A program made the translations under genes and the position numbers. From Deltaproteobacteria bacterium (lineage in GTDB: Bacteria > Bdellovibrionota_C > UBA2361 > SZUA-149 > JADLFC01): a stretch of 49,115 bases of DNA. The notes under the pieces are model-generated. The model did no database searches, had not been told where the DNA came from, and worked only from the letters and a program-made list of their open reading frames with translations. Shown piece after piece: positions 36,719 to 45,302 of this stretch. The first letter of the stretch is position 1, and each line of letters begins with the position of its first letter. Where the stretch lies: NCBI GenBank assembly GCA_020845775.1, contig JADLFC010000133.1, positions 1 to 49,115 of the forward strand. The letters are read 5' to 3'.

Positions 36719-37315
36719 ATGTTTAAGATTTTGTTAATCGATAATTATGACTCCTTTACTTACAACTTGCTATACCTCCTTAAGCAGATTGGTTGTAAAC
36801 AGGTCGAAGTCGTGAGAAACGATAAGTTCGATATCTCTTATGTGGAACAATTCGATAGGGTAGTAATTTCACCAGGCCCAGGTGTCCCGCGGGAAGCTGG
36901 ATTGATGTTGGAAGTTATAAGGAGATATGGTTCGAGCAAGGGGATACTTGGGGTCTGTTTGGGTCATCAGGGGATAGTTGAGGTTTTTGGAGGCAGTCTG
37001 ATTAACATGGATGTGGTTGTTCACGGCAAGGCTTTGCCGACTAGGGTAATTGACCCAGGGGAAGTCCTGTTTAAGGGCTTGCCCGAAACTTTTCTCACTG
37101 GGCGCTATCACTCATGGGTAGCCGATAAAGATTCGTTGCCTGGGTGTTTAAAAATTACCGCGGAAGATGAGGCAGGTCGGGTGATGGCGGTTAGTCACGA
37201 GAATTTTGACGTAAGGGGGGTTCAGTTTCATCCCGAATCGATTTTGACCGAGCACGGGGATCTTATTATGCGAAATTGGATTGCACTTGACTCGAAATCA
37301 CATACTGCGAAATGA
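36719..37315 (+). CDS. trpG: Anthranilate synthase component II (glutamine amidotransferase)
   Basis: About 198 residues. A class I glutamine amidotransferase that delivers ammonia to TrpE. The triad is visible: Cys in LGVCLGHQGIVEVFGG, and His and Glu in GVQFHPESILTEHG. The N-terminal LLIDNYDSFTYNLLYLL and the oxyanion loop SPGPGVPREAG are standard. ATG at 36719 is chosen. A TTG at 36701, which overlaps the trpE stop as TTGA, would add six residues and allow translational coupling; neither has a strong ribosome-binding site. It overlaps trpD by 4 nt (ATGA). Confidence 0.94.
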   Translation: MFKILLIDNYDSFTYNLLYLLKQIGCKQVEVVRNDKFDISYVEQFDRVVISPGPGVPREAGLMLEVIRRYGSSKGILGVCLGHQGIVEVFGGSLINMDVVVHGKALPTRVIDPGEVLFKGLPETFLTGRYHSWVADKDSLPGCLKITAEDEAGRVMAVSHENFDVRGVQFHPESILTEHGDLIMRNWIALDSKSHTAK

Positions 37316-38298
37316 GAGACATATTAAATAGGCTCTATAACAGAAGAACGCTCCTAAGCGAGGAAGCGAGAGAGATTCTTAAGGATATTGCGTCGGGGAA
37401 GTTTAACGCCTGCCAAGTATCTTCGTTCCTTAGCGTCTTTAAGATGAGGGCTATAACTATTGATGAGCTTCAAGGTTTTCGCGATGCCTTGCTAGAGCTT
37501 TGCGTGCATATCGATTTGTCGCCATACGATGTAATTGATTTGTGCGGAACCGGCGGAGATCACAAGGACACTTTTAATATATCCACATTGGCAGCGTTTG
37601 TCGTTGCGGGGAGTGGCATCAGCGTTGCCAAGCACGGTAATTATGCGGTTTCGTCTATTTGCGGTTCGTCTAATGTGCTCGAACATTTGGGCGTTGAGTT
37701 TTGTAATAGCGAGGAATCCTTGAGGCGTAGCTTGGAGCGAGCGAATATATGTTTCCTTCACGCACCCCTCTTTCATCCGGCAATGCGGCACGTTGCTCCT
37801 ATTAGAAGGGATTTGGGGGTTGCCACGTTTTTTAATTTGCTTGGCCCGATTGTAAATCCAGCTCGCCCAAAGGCGCAATTACTGGGCGTTTATAGCTTGG
37901 AGCTTCTTAGGCTGTATTCTTATCTCTTCCAGGGAGAGCAGGTCGATTACGTCATTTTGCATTCGCTGGACGGATACGATGAGATTTCATTAACGGGGCC
38001 GTTTAAAATTGCTGGGCGAGGAGTTGAGCGGGTTATGGAATCTGGGGATTTGGGTTTAAGTGATGTAAGGGCTGAGGATATTCGCGGAGGCAGAACTATT
38101 CCGGAGGCGGCGAAAATTTTTGTTAATGTTTTAGAGGGAAGGGGCACGCGAGCACAAAATGATGTGGTTATTGCCAATGCGGCGATGGCTATTTACAGTT
38201 GTAGGTCTAATACGGCTTTAGAGACTGCCGTGGCGATGGCCCGCGAAGCTTTGGAGTCGAAAGGAGCGTTAAAGTGCTTTAAGGAAGTGCTAAGATAG
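37312..38298 (+). CDS. trpD: Anthranilate phosphoribosyltransferase
   Basis: A 328-residue enzyme that adds phosphoribosyl from PRPP to anthranilate. The PRPP loop is DLCGTGGDHKDTFNISTLAAFV, and the anthranilate/phosphate region is VAKHGNYAVSSICGSSNVLEHLGV. In most family members KHGN is followed by Arg (KHGNR); here it is Tyr. FFNLLGPIVNPARPKAQLLGVY is intact. ATGA overlap with trpG. Confidence 0.93.
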   Translation: MRDILNRLYNRRTLLSEEAREILKDIASGKFNACQVSSFLSVFKMRAITIDELQGFRDALLELCVHIDLSPYDVIDLCGTGGDHKDTFNISTLAAFVVAGSGISVAKHGNYAVSSICGSSNVLEHLGVEFCNSEESLRRSLERANICFLHAPLFHPAMRHVAPIRRDLGVATFFNLLGPIVNPARPKAQLLGVYSLELLRLYSYLFQGEQVDYVILHSLDGYDEISLTGPFKIAGRGVERVMESGDLGLSDVRAEDIRGGRTIPEAAKIFVNVLEGRGTRAQNDVVIANAAMAIYSCRSNTALETAVAMAREALESKGALKCFKEVLR

Positions 38299-38311
38299 CG
38301 AGTTGTGGCTA

Positions 38312-39124
38312 ATGAGTAGATTGGATGAAATAATTGCCAACAAGAGAAGGGAGTTAGAGGACAAAAAAAACCTCTGTCCAGTTAAAATGCTTGAATCTAG
38401 CATTTATTGCCGCAGGCATGCGCTTAGTCTTAAAGGCAACTTGCAGCGCGGTGACGGGGTTGGACTTATAGCAGAGATAAAGCGCAAGTCGCCCTCCCGC
38501 GGGGTTATTAACTCCGCGGTTTCTGTGGAGGACTTATCCGTCGGTTATGTGCGAGCAGGGGCAAGTGCATTATCGGTGCTCACAGACAATGTTTACTTTG
38601 GCGGTAAAAACGAGGATTTGGCTCGAGCGCGGCAGCTCAATGAGATCCCCATTTTGCGCAAGGATTTTATTGTAGACGAGTATCAAGTAATAGAAGCAAA
38701 GTCTATTGGTGCTGATGCCGTATTGCTTATTGCGGCGGTGCTTGCTCCGGATGAAATTAAAAGCCTTTCGTCTTTTGCTCGGCAGCTTGGGCTTGAGGTC
38801 CTTTTAGAAGTTCATTCAGAGGAAGAGCTCAGTCGGAGTTTGTGCGACACAATTGATATTGTGGGGATAAACAATCGCGATTTAAGAGATTTTTCTGTTA
38901 ATGTCGAAACGTCTTTTAAGATTTTTCACTCGGTTCCAAAGTCAGTGTTAGCAATATCTGAAAGCGGAATAGAATCTGCAGAGACCGCTAAGAGATTGCG
39001 CGATGCTGGTTTTAGGGGTTTTTTGATTGGGGAGCGTTTTATGAAAGAGCCGCGACCCGAGGTGGCGTGTGCGGTGTTTGTTGAAGAACTAAAGCGCTTG
39101 CTGGAGGGCGATGCAAGTGGATAG
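38312..39124 (+). CDS. trpC: Indole-3-glycerol phosphate synthase
   Basis: A 270-residue TIM barrel that closes the indole ring. LIAEIKRKSPSRGVIN has the catalytic lysine, VLTDNVYFGG, ILRKDFIVDEYQVIEAKSIGADAVLLI, GINNRDLRDF and AISESGI are standard blocks. ATG at 38312 is preferred to the in-frame TTG at 38303. It is mono-functional, with trpF as a separate gene overlapping its end by 14 nt. Confidence 0.95.
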   Translation: MSRLDEIIANKRRELEDKKNLCPVKMLESSIYCRRHALSLKGNLQRGDGVGLIAEIKRKSPSRGVINSAVSVEDLSVGYVRAGASALSVLTDNVYFGGKNEDLARARQLNEIPILRKDFIVDEYQVIEAKSIGADAVLLIAAVLAPDEIKSLSSFARQLGLEVLLEVHSEEELSRSLCDTIDIVGINNRDLRDFSVNVETSFKIFHSVPKSVLAISESGIESAETAKRLRDAGFRGFLIGERFMKEPRPEVACAVFVEELKRLLEGDASG

Positions 39125-39764
39125 CTTGCAGATTAAGGTGTGTGGCATGCGAGATAGGCAAAATATCCAAGAGATTGCTTCCTTGCGCCCCGATTATATG
39201 GGCTTTATTTTTTATCCTGAATCGAGCCGCTATTGTGGCGCTGTTTTGGATCCAGAGGTTGTTCGGCAGATTGCTTTTTCGGTTGGGACGGTTGGCGTCT
39301 TTGTAGGCGATGAGTTAGAGAAGGTGATAGATACAGTGACGCACTTTGGGATGAATATGGTGCAGTTACATGGGGCCGAGACGCCAGAGTATTGTGAGAA
39401 TTTAAAACTAGCGAAGCCTGAACTGGGGCTTATTAAGGCGTTTGGCATTGATGGGGATGAAATTCCTCCAAGCGTTAGCGATTACGCAGATGTCGCGGAT
39501 TATTTCTTGTTCGACACTAGAACCGCTAGCGTTGGGGGGAGTGGCAAAAAGTTCGATTGGGATGTGCTCAGAAGTTATAGAGGGGAGACGCCTTTTTTTT
39601 TGGCGGGCGGCATCGGAGATGCATCGGATGTCGCCAAGATTCGCCAGTTGCGGTGGAAGTTGCCTAGACTTCTCGGTATAGATATTAATAGTCGGGTGGA
39701 GCAGGAAGTAGGAATTAAATCTGTAAAAAAAGTTCGGGAAATTATCGAAGAGCTACGCAAATGA
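39111..39764 (+). CDS. trpF: Phosphoribosylanthranilate isomerase
   Basis: A 217-residue TIM barrel catalysing the Amadori rearrangement before TrpC. The catalytic Cys is in [12 protein letters not shown], and the Asp and phosphate site are in [28 protein letters not shown] and [25 protein letters not shown] are typical. ATG at 39111 has GGAGG close upstream; a GTG at 39117 would be better spaced from the same GGAGG. It overlaps trpC by 14 nt and trpB by 4 nt (ATGA). Confidence 0.95.
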   Translation: MQVDSLQIKVCGMRDRQNIQEIASLRPDYMGFIFYPESSRYCGAVLDPEVVRQIAFSVGTVGVFVGDELEKVIDTVTHFGMNMVQLHGAETPEYCENLKLAKPELGLIKAFGIDGDEIPPSVSDYADVADYFLFDTRTASVGGSGKKFDWDVLRSYRGETPFFLAGGIGDASDVAKIRQLRWKLPRLLGIDINSRVEQEVGIKSVKKVREIIEELRK

Positions 39765-40939
39765 ATTACCATTGTTCCGAGAAGGGATATTTCAACGGGT
39801 TTGGCGGCGCCTTTGTGCCAGAGATGCTGATGCCCAATGTCGTTGAGCTTAGAGAGAATTATTTAGCCATAATAAATCATGCGGGGTTCCAAGAGGAGTT
39901 TTCAAAACTCTTGGCCGACTACGTCGGCAGGCCGACGCCTCTTTATTTTGCTAGTCGACTTTCTGAAAGGTTTAATACTTCTATCTACATTAAGCGCGAA
40001 GACTTAAATCACACTGGTGCTCATAAGATTAACAACACGATTGGCCAGGCGTTGTTGGCAAAAAGGCTCGGCAAGCGGCGAATTATTGCCGAGACCGGTG
40101 CCGGTCAGCATGGCGTTGCAACGGCGACGGTTTGTGCGCTTTTGGATTTAGAATGCGTGGTTTACATGGGGAGCGTCGACATTGCGCGTCAAGCGCCTAA
40201 TGTCGAGCGCATGAAAATGTTAGGCGCTACTGTCGTGCCAGTGGAGTCTGGAAGTAAAACGCTAAAGGACGCTACGAATCAAGCGCTGCGCGATTGGATT
40301 TGCAATCCGAAAAATACTCATTACATCATTGGCTCAGTTGTGGGCCCTCACCCATATCCAGATATGGTGGCGCGTTTTCAGTCCGTTATTAGCAAGGAGA
40401 TAAAGCAGCAGTTGTTGGAAAAAACCGGGCGAGATCGTCCCGATTTCGTCGTTGCCTGCGTGGGTGGTGGAAGTAACGCAATGGGAGCGTTTTATCACTT
40501 TTTAGAAGAAAAAGATGTTAGACTGGTAGGAGTCGAAGCCGCTGGAGAAGGGATAGATACAGAGCATAGCGCGGCTACCACAGTACTTGGTTCTATGGGG
40601 GTGTTGCATGGGTGTAAGACTTTATTGATGCAAACTAGGGATGGTCAGGTTAAAGAGGCTCATAGCATATCTGCTGGCCTGGATTATCCAGGAATTGGAC
40701 CACAGCTTGCTCATTTATGTAAAAGCGGAAGGGTTCAATTTCACAACGCAACTGATGAAGAAGCTATTCAGGCTGCACTTTTACTTACCAAGATTGAAGG
40801 TATTATACCAGCCCTCGAGGCAGCTCATGCATTTGCGAGACTTGGCGATCTGGGAGCGTCCAGCAAAGATGTAGTAGTGATTAATTTATCGGGTAGGGGC
40901 GATAAAGACATGGCCGCCTATGTCAAAGCCATAAAATGA
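39761..40939 (+). CDS. trpB: Tryptophan synthase beta subunit
   Basis: A 392-residue PLP enzyme joining indole and serine. The PLP lysine is in [22 protein letters not shown], the phosphate site is [13 protein letters not shown], and the catalytic Glu is in [28 protein letters not shown] appears here as [16 protein letters not shown]. It is the classical TrpB1 that works with TrpA, although trpA is at the far end of the cluster. Last gene of the operon; downstream is a hairpin that terminates the opposing gene. Confidence 0.96.
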   Translation: MNYHCSEKGYFNGFGGAFVPEMLMPNVVELRENYLAIINHAGFQEEFSKLLADYVGRPTPLYFASRLSERFNTSIYIKREDLNHTGAHKINNTIGQALLAKRLGKRRIIAETGAGQHGVATATVCALLDLECVVYMGSVDIARQAPNVERMKMLGATVVPVESGSKTLKDATNQALRDWICNPKNTHYIIGSVVGPHPYPDMVARFQSVISKEIKQQLLEKTGRDRPDFVVACVGGGSNAMGAFYHFLEEKDVRLVGVEAAGEGIDTEHSAATTVLGSMGVLHGCKTLLMQTRDGQVKEAHSISAGLDYPGIGPQLAHLCKSGRVQFHNATDEEAIQAALLLTKIEGIIPALEAAHAFARLGDLGASSKDVVVINLSGRGDKDMAAYVKAIK

Positions 40940-40945
40940 GCCAGC

Positions 40946-40992
40946 AGAAAAACTTGCGTTAGATCCCTCACGCAAGGCGAGCGATCTAACGC
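40946..40992 (-). terminator. Intrinsic terminator of the cold-shock-domain gene
   Basis: gcgttagatc (40956-40965) and gatctaacgc (40983-40992) form a perfect 10-bp stem. Read on the minus strand the stem is followed by aagttttt, a T run, so it terminates the leftward gene. On the plus strand no T run follows, so its effect on the trp operon is doubtful. Confidence 0.65.
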
Positions 40993-41002
40993 CGAGAGCA
41001 AA

Positions 41003-41428
41003 CTAATGCTTTTCAGCACCCGATAACTCGCTTTCACTCTCAAATAAGGTTTCGAACTGTTTAGACGTATCGCCAGTGTGCTCTACCTCTATGGATTCGG
41101 AAATCGGTTTGTTTACCGATTTAAGCGATCCAGACTCAAGGTTAGGAGCAGTCATGTTAAGGTCTTTTGCCTCCGGCACTAACCGAGCGCCCTCGCCTTC
41201 TGCCTTTTGAGTCGCCAGATGGATGCGATCGACTCTTGCAGCGTGCAACCCCTTGTCTCCTTCTTGAAGCTCGTAGGCCACTTCCTCTCCATCTTTAAGA
41301 GTCTTAAAACCTTCTTGCGCTATTACTGAATAGTGAACAAACACATCCCTTCCGGTTTCGTGCTCAATAAAACCAAAGCCTTTTGCATCGTTAAACCATT
41401 TTACAACACCACGCAGCGTTTCAGCCAT
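41003..41428 (-). CDS. Cold-shock-domain protein with C-terminal extension
   Basis: A 141-residue protein. Residues 1-68 are a cold-shock domain with both RNA-binding motifs (GVVKWFNDAKGFGFIE and RDVFVHYSVI), so it binds single-stranded RNA or DNA. Residues 70-141 are an extra acidic, low-complexity tail with no recognised fold, about doubling the size of a CspA. ATG at 41428 starts the domain at its usual point; the open frame to 41458 uses non-ATG codons upstream of the AGGAG. A long 5' gap of 461 bp separates it from the divergent histidine kinase gene; cold-shock messages often carry long leaders. Confidence 0.9.
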   Translation of the reverse strand: MAETLRGVVKWFNDAKGFGFIEHETGRDVFVHYSVIAQEGFKTLKDGEEVAYELQEGDKGLHAARVDRIHLATQKAEGEGARLVPEAKDLNMTAPNLESGSLKSVNKPISESIEVEHTGDTSKQFETLFESESELSGAEKH

Positions 41429-41768
41429 TTTTCTATATACTCCTTTTACCAACACCAAAGAACATAACTTAACTGTAGCTCTCTAAAACAATTGCTGCAC
41501 TTAAGATGTGCTTTTTGCACTTAAACAACATTAAACTTTTTAATCTTGGCGTCAAATTCTATTTTTCTATCACGAATCAGGTGTCTATTAAGCAACGAAT
41601 TGCAAAGTAATAAACACCTACTGCATTGCCTTATGATGCAGCTCTCACAACACCGTAGCTAAAATTTTCTAGGTGGCAAAGATGCTACAATCACTTATTG
41701 CTCAAGGCAACTGCTTCATAATACAGGCATTATCTAATCTTTGGTGTGTTTGGCAACTCATTTTTTTT

Positions 41769-41819
41769 ATTCAACTAAATTTGTAAAGTGTGTATACTAA
41801 TGTTCTAAATTAGTTGAAT
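41769..41819 (+). promoter_or_regulatory. Inverted repeat around a -10 box upstream of the hybrid kinase gene
   Basis: attcaactaaattt (41769-41782) and aaattagttgaat (41807-41819) are complementary with one bulged base. TATACT (41793-41798) lies between the arms, with TTCAAC 17 bp upstream. This looks like an operator flanking a promoter about 85 bp before the kinase gene. The remaining 41429-41768 is AT-rich, with a short tgcacttaa direct repeat near 41500, and shows no gene. Confidence 0.45.
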
Positions 41820-41889
41820 GACAGAAGGCCAGGGCAAAAATCAAAAAAACTACTAGTGCTAGCGCCTATATCTATAGAGGTTCTCGTTT

Positions 41890-43407
41890 TTGAATTCCAG
41901 ACAAGAGATGTGTCAAATAGCGTTTGATCTCATACCGCTTCCCTTGGCGGAGGTAGATGAGAACGGCAAAGTTATGTTTGCAAACTCCGCCTTATTATCT
42001 CTATGTGGATTGACGCTTGTTGAAGTATATAAGAAATCTTTTTATTCTTTTTGTTTTTTACAGGCTGAAGATGGGGCGATCTCGTTTCGCGGCATTAAGC
42101 AAGAGTCTGTGATGGAAGTTGATCTGGAGCATAAATCAGGTGAAAAGCACCCCTATAAGCTAAAGATCATTCCATTCCAGGATCTCTTGTCGAAGAGCAA
42201 GGCTCGGTTTTTCTTAATATTAGAGCCAAGCCAGAAGGAGTATCGGCAACAATTAGAGCAGTCTCACAAGCTAGAGTCGCTTGGATCCTTAGCTAGCAGC
42301 ATCGCTCACGACATAAATAACATTCTCGCCGGTGTGTTGGGTCACGTAACCTTTCTTAGGTTGTCTACGAGCAATTCTGGTTCGCAGCTCGAATCGATTG
42401 CCGCAATTGAAGATGGTGCGCGAAAGGCAGCGCATCTCACGCGTGAAATTTTGGATTATGCTCGAAATGAAAGTGTTGGCATGCATCCAATAAATTTTAG
42501 CCTTGTAATTGCAGGCGGGCTCAACCTCTTCAGAGGAGCTTTGCCAAAAAATATTCAGTTGCGGGTTGCCAGTGAGAAATCTGACGTTTTCGTTTTAGGA
42601 GATGAGAGCAAGCTTAGCCAGCTCTGCATGAATTTAGCGGTGAACGCGCGCGATGCCTTGCCCAGTGGTGGGCACATAGATGTTAGGGTTGAGCGCGTAA
42701 CGGTTGACGCGGCGAAGGCACCGCGACATGTCGGCAATCCACCGAGGACTCTTGTCGCAGGCGAGTATGCTCGCCTATCGATCGAGGACGATGGGATCGG
42801 AATGTCTAAGGAGGTGCAGAAGAGAATTTTCGAGCCATATTTTACGACCAAGGAGGCTGAAGGCACTGGACTGGGACTTGCGACAGTTTTGTCTATTGTA
42901 GAGAGCCATTTGGGCGCAGTGGAAGTCACTAGCAGGTTGGGAAAAGGTACACGGTTTGATGTGTACATACCGTTATGTGAGGGGTTTTTTGAAAGCGAGG
43001 TGGATGAGGAAAAGGATGAGGTGATCCCGGGTGGAAATGAGAGGATATTAGTCGTGGATGATGAGGAAGTTGTGCGCGCGGTTATTCAGCGTAGCCTTGA
43101 GCATTTCGGCTATGAAGTTGATATTGCCAAGGATGGCTTGGATGCTGTGGCGCGTTACCAAAATAACCGTCGCTCTTATAAACTTGTTATTCTCGATATG
43201 ATGATGCCGCATATGTCGGGGGATGAGGTGTTTAGGCGTTTGAGGGAGATCGATCGCGATGCCAAGGTTTTGCTGGTGAGTGGTTTTTCTAGCGAGGAAC
43301 GTGCTCAAAGTGTCCTTAAATCCGGGGGCTTGGGTTTTATTCAAAAGCCATTTGCCGTGGAAGAGCTCGCTAGGGAAGTGCGCAGGTGTTTGGATGCCGC
43401 TAGCTAA
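41890..43407 (+). CDS. Hybrid sensor histidine kinase (PAS-HisKA-HATPase-receiver)
   Basis: A 505-residue cytoplasmic protein. PAS domain at about 12-110. The HisKA helix has H140 in LGSLASSIAHDINNILAGVLGH, the NtrB-like HDINN form. HATPase_c has NLAVNARDALPSGG, IEDDGIGMSKEVQKRIFEPYFTTK and GTGLGLATV. A C-terminal receiver (about 383-505) has VVDDEEVV, the acceptor Asp in LVILDMMMPHMSG, and the lysine in GFIQKPF. The start is uncertain: a TTG at 41890 with AGAGG 9 nt upstream, or an ATG at 41908. It has a possible operator upstream and overlaps dusB by 14 nt. There is no separate output regulator next to it. Confidence 0.92.
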   Translation: MNSRQEMCQIAFDLIPLPLAEVDENGKVMFANSALLSLCGLTLVEVYKKSFYSFCFLQAEDGAISFRGIKQESVMEVDLEHKSGEKHPYKLKIIPFQDLLSKSKARFFLILEPSQKEYRQQLEQSHKLESLGSLASSIAHDINNILAGVLGHVTFLRLSTSNSGSQLESIAAIEDGARKAAHLTREILDYARNESVGMHPINFSLVIAGGLNLFRGALPKNIQLRVASEKSDVFVLGDESKLSQLCMNLAVNARDALPSGGHIDVRVERVTVDAAKAPRHVGNPPRTLVAGEYARLSIEDDGIGMSKEVQKRIFEPYFTTKEAEGTGLGLATVLSIVESHLGAVEVTSRLGKGTRFDVYIPLCEGFFESEVDEEKDEVIPGGNERILVVDDEEVVRAVIQRSLEHFGYEVDIAKDGLDAVARYQNNRRSYKLVILDMMMPHMSGDEVFRRLREIDRDAKVLLVSGFSSEERAQSVLKSGGLGFIQKPFAVEELAREVRRCLDAAS

Positions 43408-44371
43408 ACTCCAGATTGCCGCAGTTGAAATTAATCCAAATCTTATCCTTGCTCCTATGTCGGGGATAACCAATTGCTGCTTTCGTCGGCTCATTAAGCG
43501 CGTTAATCCAAACGCAGTTGGATTAGTAGTAAGCGAGTTCATTAGCGTTGAGGCTCTCTCGCGAAAAAACATGCGAAGTGTTGCAATGATGAAGATCCAT
43601 CCCGAGGAAAGACCCGTAGCGATTCAGGTTTTTGGGCATGATATAGCTCGGGTGGTGGATGCGGCGGTTATGGTAGAGCAGAGCGGTGCGGATATTCTCG
43701 ATATCAATAGCGGATGTCCGGTGCCTAAAGTCGTCAAGAAAGGAGGAGGTGCGGAACTCATGCGCCAGCCTGCGCATCTGGCAGAGCTATTAAGGCGCGT
43801 GCGAAAGGCAATCTCTATTCCATTGACGCTAAAAATCAGGTCTGGTTGGGACGAGAATAACAAGAATGCGCTTGAAATTGGGAAGATTGCCGCAGATAAT
43901 GGCGTAGATATGCTATGCGTGCATGGAAGGACTAGGAGCTCGCTGTATCGCGGGGAGGCTGATTGGGGTATCGTAGATGAGGTTGGGCGCTCGGTTAGTG
44001 TGCCGGTGGTGTGTAGCGGGGATGTAGCCGATGGAGCTACGGCTCGACGTTGTTTTGATTACGAAAATATTTCCGCTCTTATGATTGGTCGCGCGGTTTT
44101 GGCAAATCCATGGGTTTTTTCTGAGATAAAAGTGGCCATGAATGGCGGCGACTTTGTAGCTCCCGGCGAGATAGAGATAAGAAATCTTTTGCAGGAATAT
44201 AGGGAGATGTTGGTGCAAGAATTTTCTGATAGAGCTGCCTTGGGATATCTAAAGCAACTGTCTGTCAAAGTTACGAAGAGGGTTCCCAATTTAAGCGCGG
44301 TCAGGAAAAATTTATGCGCCGCAAAAACTGTGCGCGAGTTCGAAGATTCACTTAAAAGGTTGTCGAGTTGA
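43394..44371 (+). CDS. dusB: tRNA-dihydrouridine synthase (DusB type)
   Basis: A 325-residue flavoenzyme that reduces uridines in the tRNA D-loop. LAPMSGITNCCFRRL is the FMN strand, the catalytic cysteine is in DINSGCPVPKVVKKGGGAELMR, and LKIRSGWD, CVHGRTRSSLYRGEADW, VVCSGDV and ALMIGRAVLANPWVF follow the family. The DusB branch fits by the GCPxxK..GGGxxLM pattern. ATG at 43394 lies inside the end of the kinase gene (14-nt overlap) with GCAGG 7 nt upstream. An open frame extends to 43280, but that part is a shadow of the receiver domain. Confidence 0.93.
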   Translation: MPLAKLQIAAVEINPNLILAPMSGITNCCFRRLIKRVNPNAVGLVVSEFISVEALSRKNMRSVAMMKIHPEERPVAIQVFGHDIARVVDAAVMVEQSGADILDINSGCPVPKVVKKGGGAELMRQPAHLAELLRRVRKAISIPLTLKIRSGWDENNKNALEIGKIAADNGVDMLCVHGRTRSSLYRGEADWGIVDEVGRSVSVPVVCSGDVADGATARRCFDYENISALMIGRAVLANPWVFSEIKVAMNGGDFVAPGEIEIRNLLQEYREMLVQEFSDRAALGYLKQLSVKVTKRVPNLSAVRKNLCAAKTVREFEDSLKRLSS

Positions 44372-44398
44372 TGAGAGAAAGTGGATTAGGTTAATGAT

Positions 44399-45151
44399 AT
44401 GTTGAAGGTCGAGGGTGTAGGAAGGCAGTTTTCTCCAAAGTTTGCTCTGCGAGACATTTCATTTTCAATAGATGAGGCTGAAGTGGTGGGTTTGGTCGGT
44501 GCAGGTGGAAGTGGCAAGTCATTGTTGCTAAAGATTCTTGGTGGCGTCATTGCTCCTGAAGTCGGCTCAGTAGAGTATCCATTTGAGAATGGGAATATTG
44601 GATTTTTGTTTCAGGAGGGGGCTTTATTTGATTCGATGACGGTAATCGAAAATGTCGCGTTTCCCCTGTTGCAGAGGGCAAAAAGGGCTGAACGCGAAAT
44701 GTGTTATCGCAAAGCCTATGACATGTTATTTAGTTTGGGGTTGTCTCGAGCTACTGGCAAGCTTCCGGGCGAGTTAAGTGGGGGAATGCGGCGCCGCGTC
44801 GGTATTGCGCGAGCGCTAGTAGCGGAACCTAAGCTGGTTCTTTTGGACGATCCCACTGGCGGCTTGGATCCGGTGACGGCCAGTGTTCTCATGCAGCTAG
44901 TCAAGGATTTGCACAAGCGTTATAGACCGCGCATTGTGATGGCAAGTCACGACATAAGGCGTTTAATTCCTAACGTTGATAGGATTATAGCTATCTTTGA
45001 TGGAAAGCTTATTTGTAATGTTCGCAGCGTGGATATACTGAGAGATGCGCCGCCACGAGTGATAGAGTTCTTAAAGACGCGATTTTGTTTTTCGCAGCAA
45101 GTAGCAAATGCAAATGGGAAGTTATACCATTTACAAAAAGGATTTTTGTAA
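44399..45151 (+). CDS. Mla/Mkl-type ABC transporter ATP-binding protein
   Basis: A 250-residue ABC ATPase. Walker A is VGAGGSGKS (about 34-42), the signature is LSGGMRRRVGIARAL, the D loop is GGLDP, and the H-loop histidine is in VMASHDI. FQEGALFDSMTVIENVAFPL is typical of the MlaF/Mkl group that powers phospholipid transport. Walker B reads LVLLDDPTGG: the catalytic Glu that normally follows the Asp is Asp here. The last ten residues (LYHLQKGFL and the lysine before) and the stop lie inside the 126-bp hairpin repeat, so the natural C-terminus was probably replaced. The permease (MlaE) and MCE (MlaD) partners are not nearby; mlaA is 30 kb away. Confidence 0.85.
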   Translation: MLKVEGVGRQFSPKFALRDISFSIDEAEVVGLVGAGGSGKSLLLKILGGVIAPEVGSVEYPFENGNIGFLFQEGALFDSMTVIENVAFPLLQRAKRAEREMCYRKAYDMLFSLGLSRATGKLPGELSGGMRRRVGIARALVAEPKLVLLDDPTGGLDPVTASVLMQLVKDLHKRYRPRIVMASHDIRRLIPNVDRIIAIFDGKLICNVRSVDILRDAPPRVIEFLKTRFCFSQQVANANGKLYHLQKGFL

Positions 45152-45246
45152 ATGGTATAAACAGCAAGTGCGTAAGCACTTGCCAATAAACAACAAATAT
45201 CGTTTCCAAAAAGTAAAATATTTAACTTACTTTTTGGAAACGGTAT
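45121..45246. repeat. 126-bp triple-hairpin repeat, copy 1
   Basis: It matches 48990-49115 at 125 of 126 positions in the same orientation. Three hairpins follow in order: H1, a perfect 18-bp stem with a GGA loop (45122-45160); H2, an 8-bp stem with a GTAA (GNRA-type) tetraloop (45164-45183); H3, a 20-bp stem with a 10-nt loop (45197-45246). The one difference (T at 45200, C at 49069) changes a C-G pair in H3 to a T-G wobble, so the fold survives. It starts inside the ABC ATPase frame. There is no open reading frame in it. It may be a MITE- or REP-like mobile element or a repeated structured RNA. Confidence 0.9.
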
Positions 45247-45258
45247 AGATTAAGTGTG

Positions 45259-45282
45259 TCTACAGCCAATTAAGGCTGTAGA
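45259..45282. promoter_or_regulatory. Hairpin just before the helicase gene
   Basis: tctacagcc and ggctgtaga form a perfect 9-bp stem with a 6-nt loop, 20 bp before the helicase start codon. It follows copy 1 of the hairpin repeat. Whether it belongs to that element is not testable, because copy 2 is cut off by the window end. Confidence 0.45.
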
Positions 45283-45302
45283 ATGAGTATTGTTGGAGAG
45301 TT

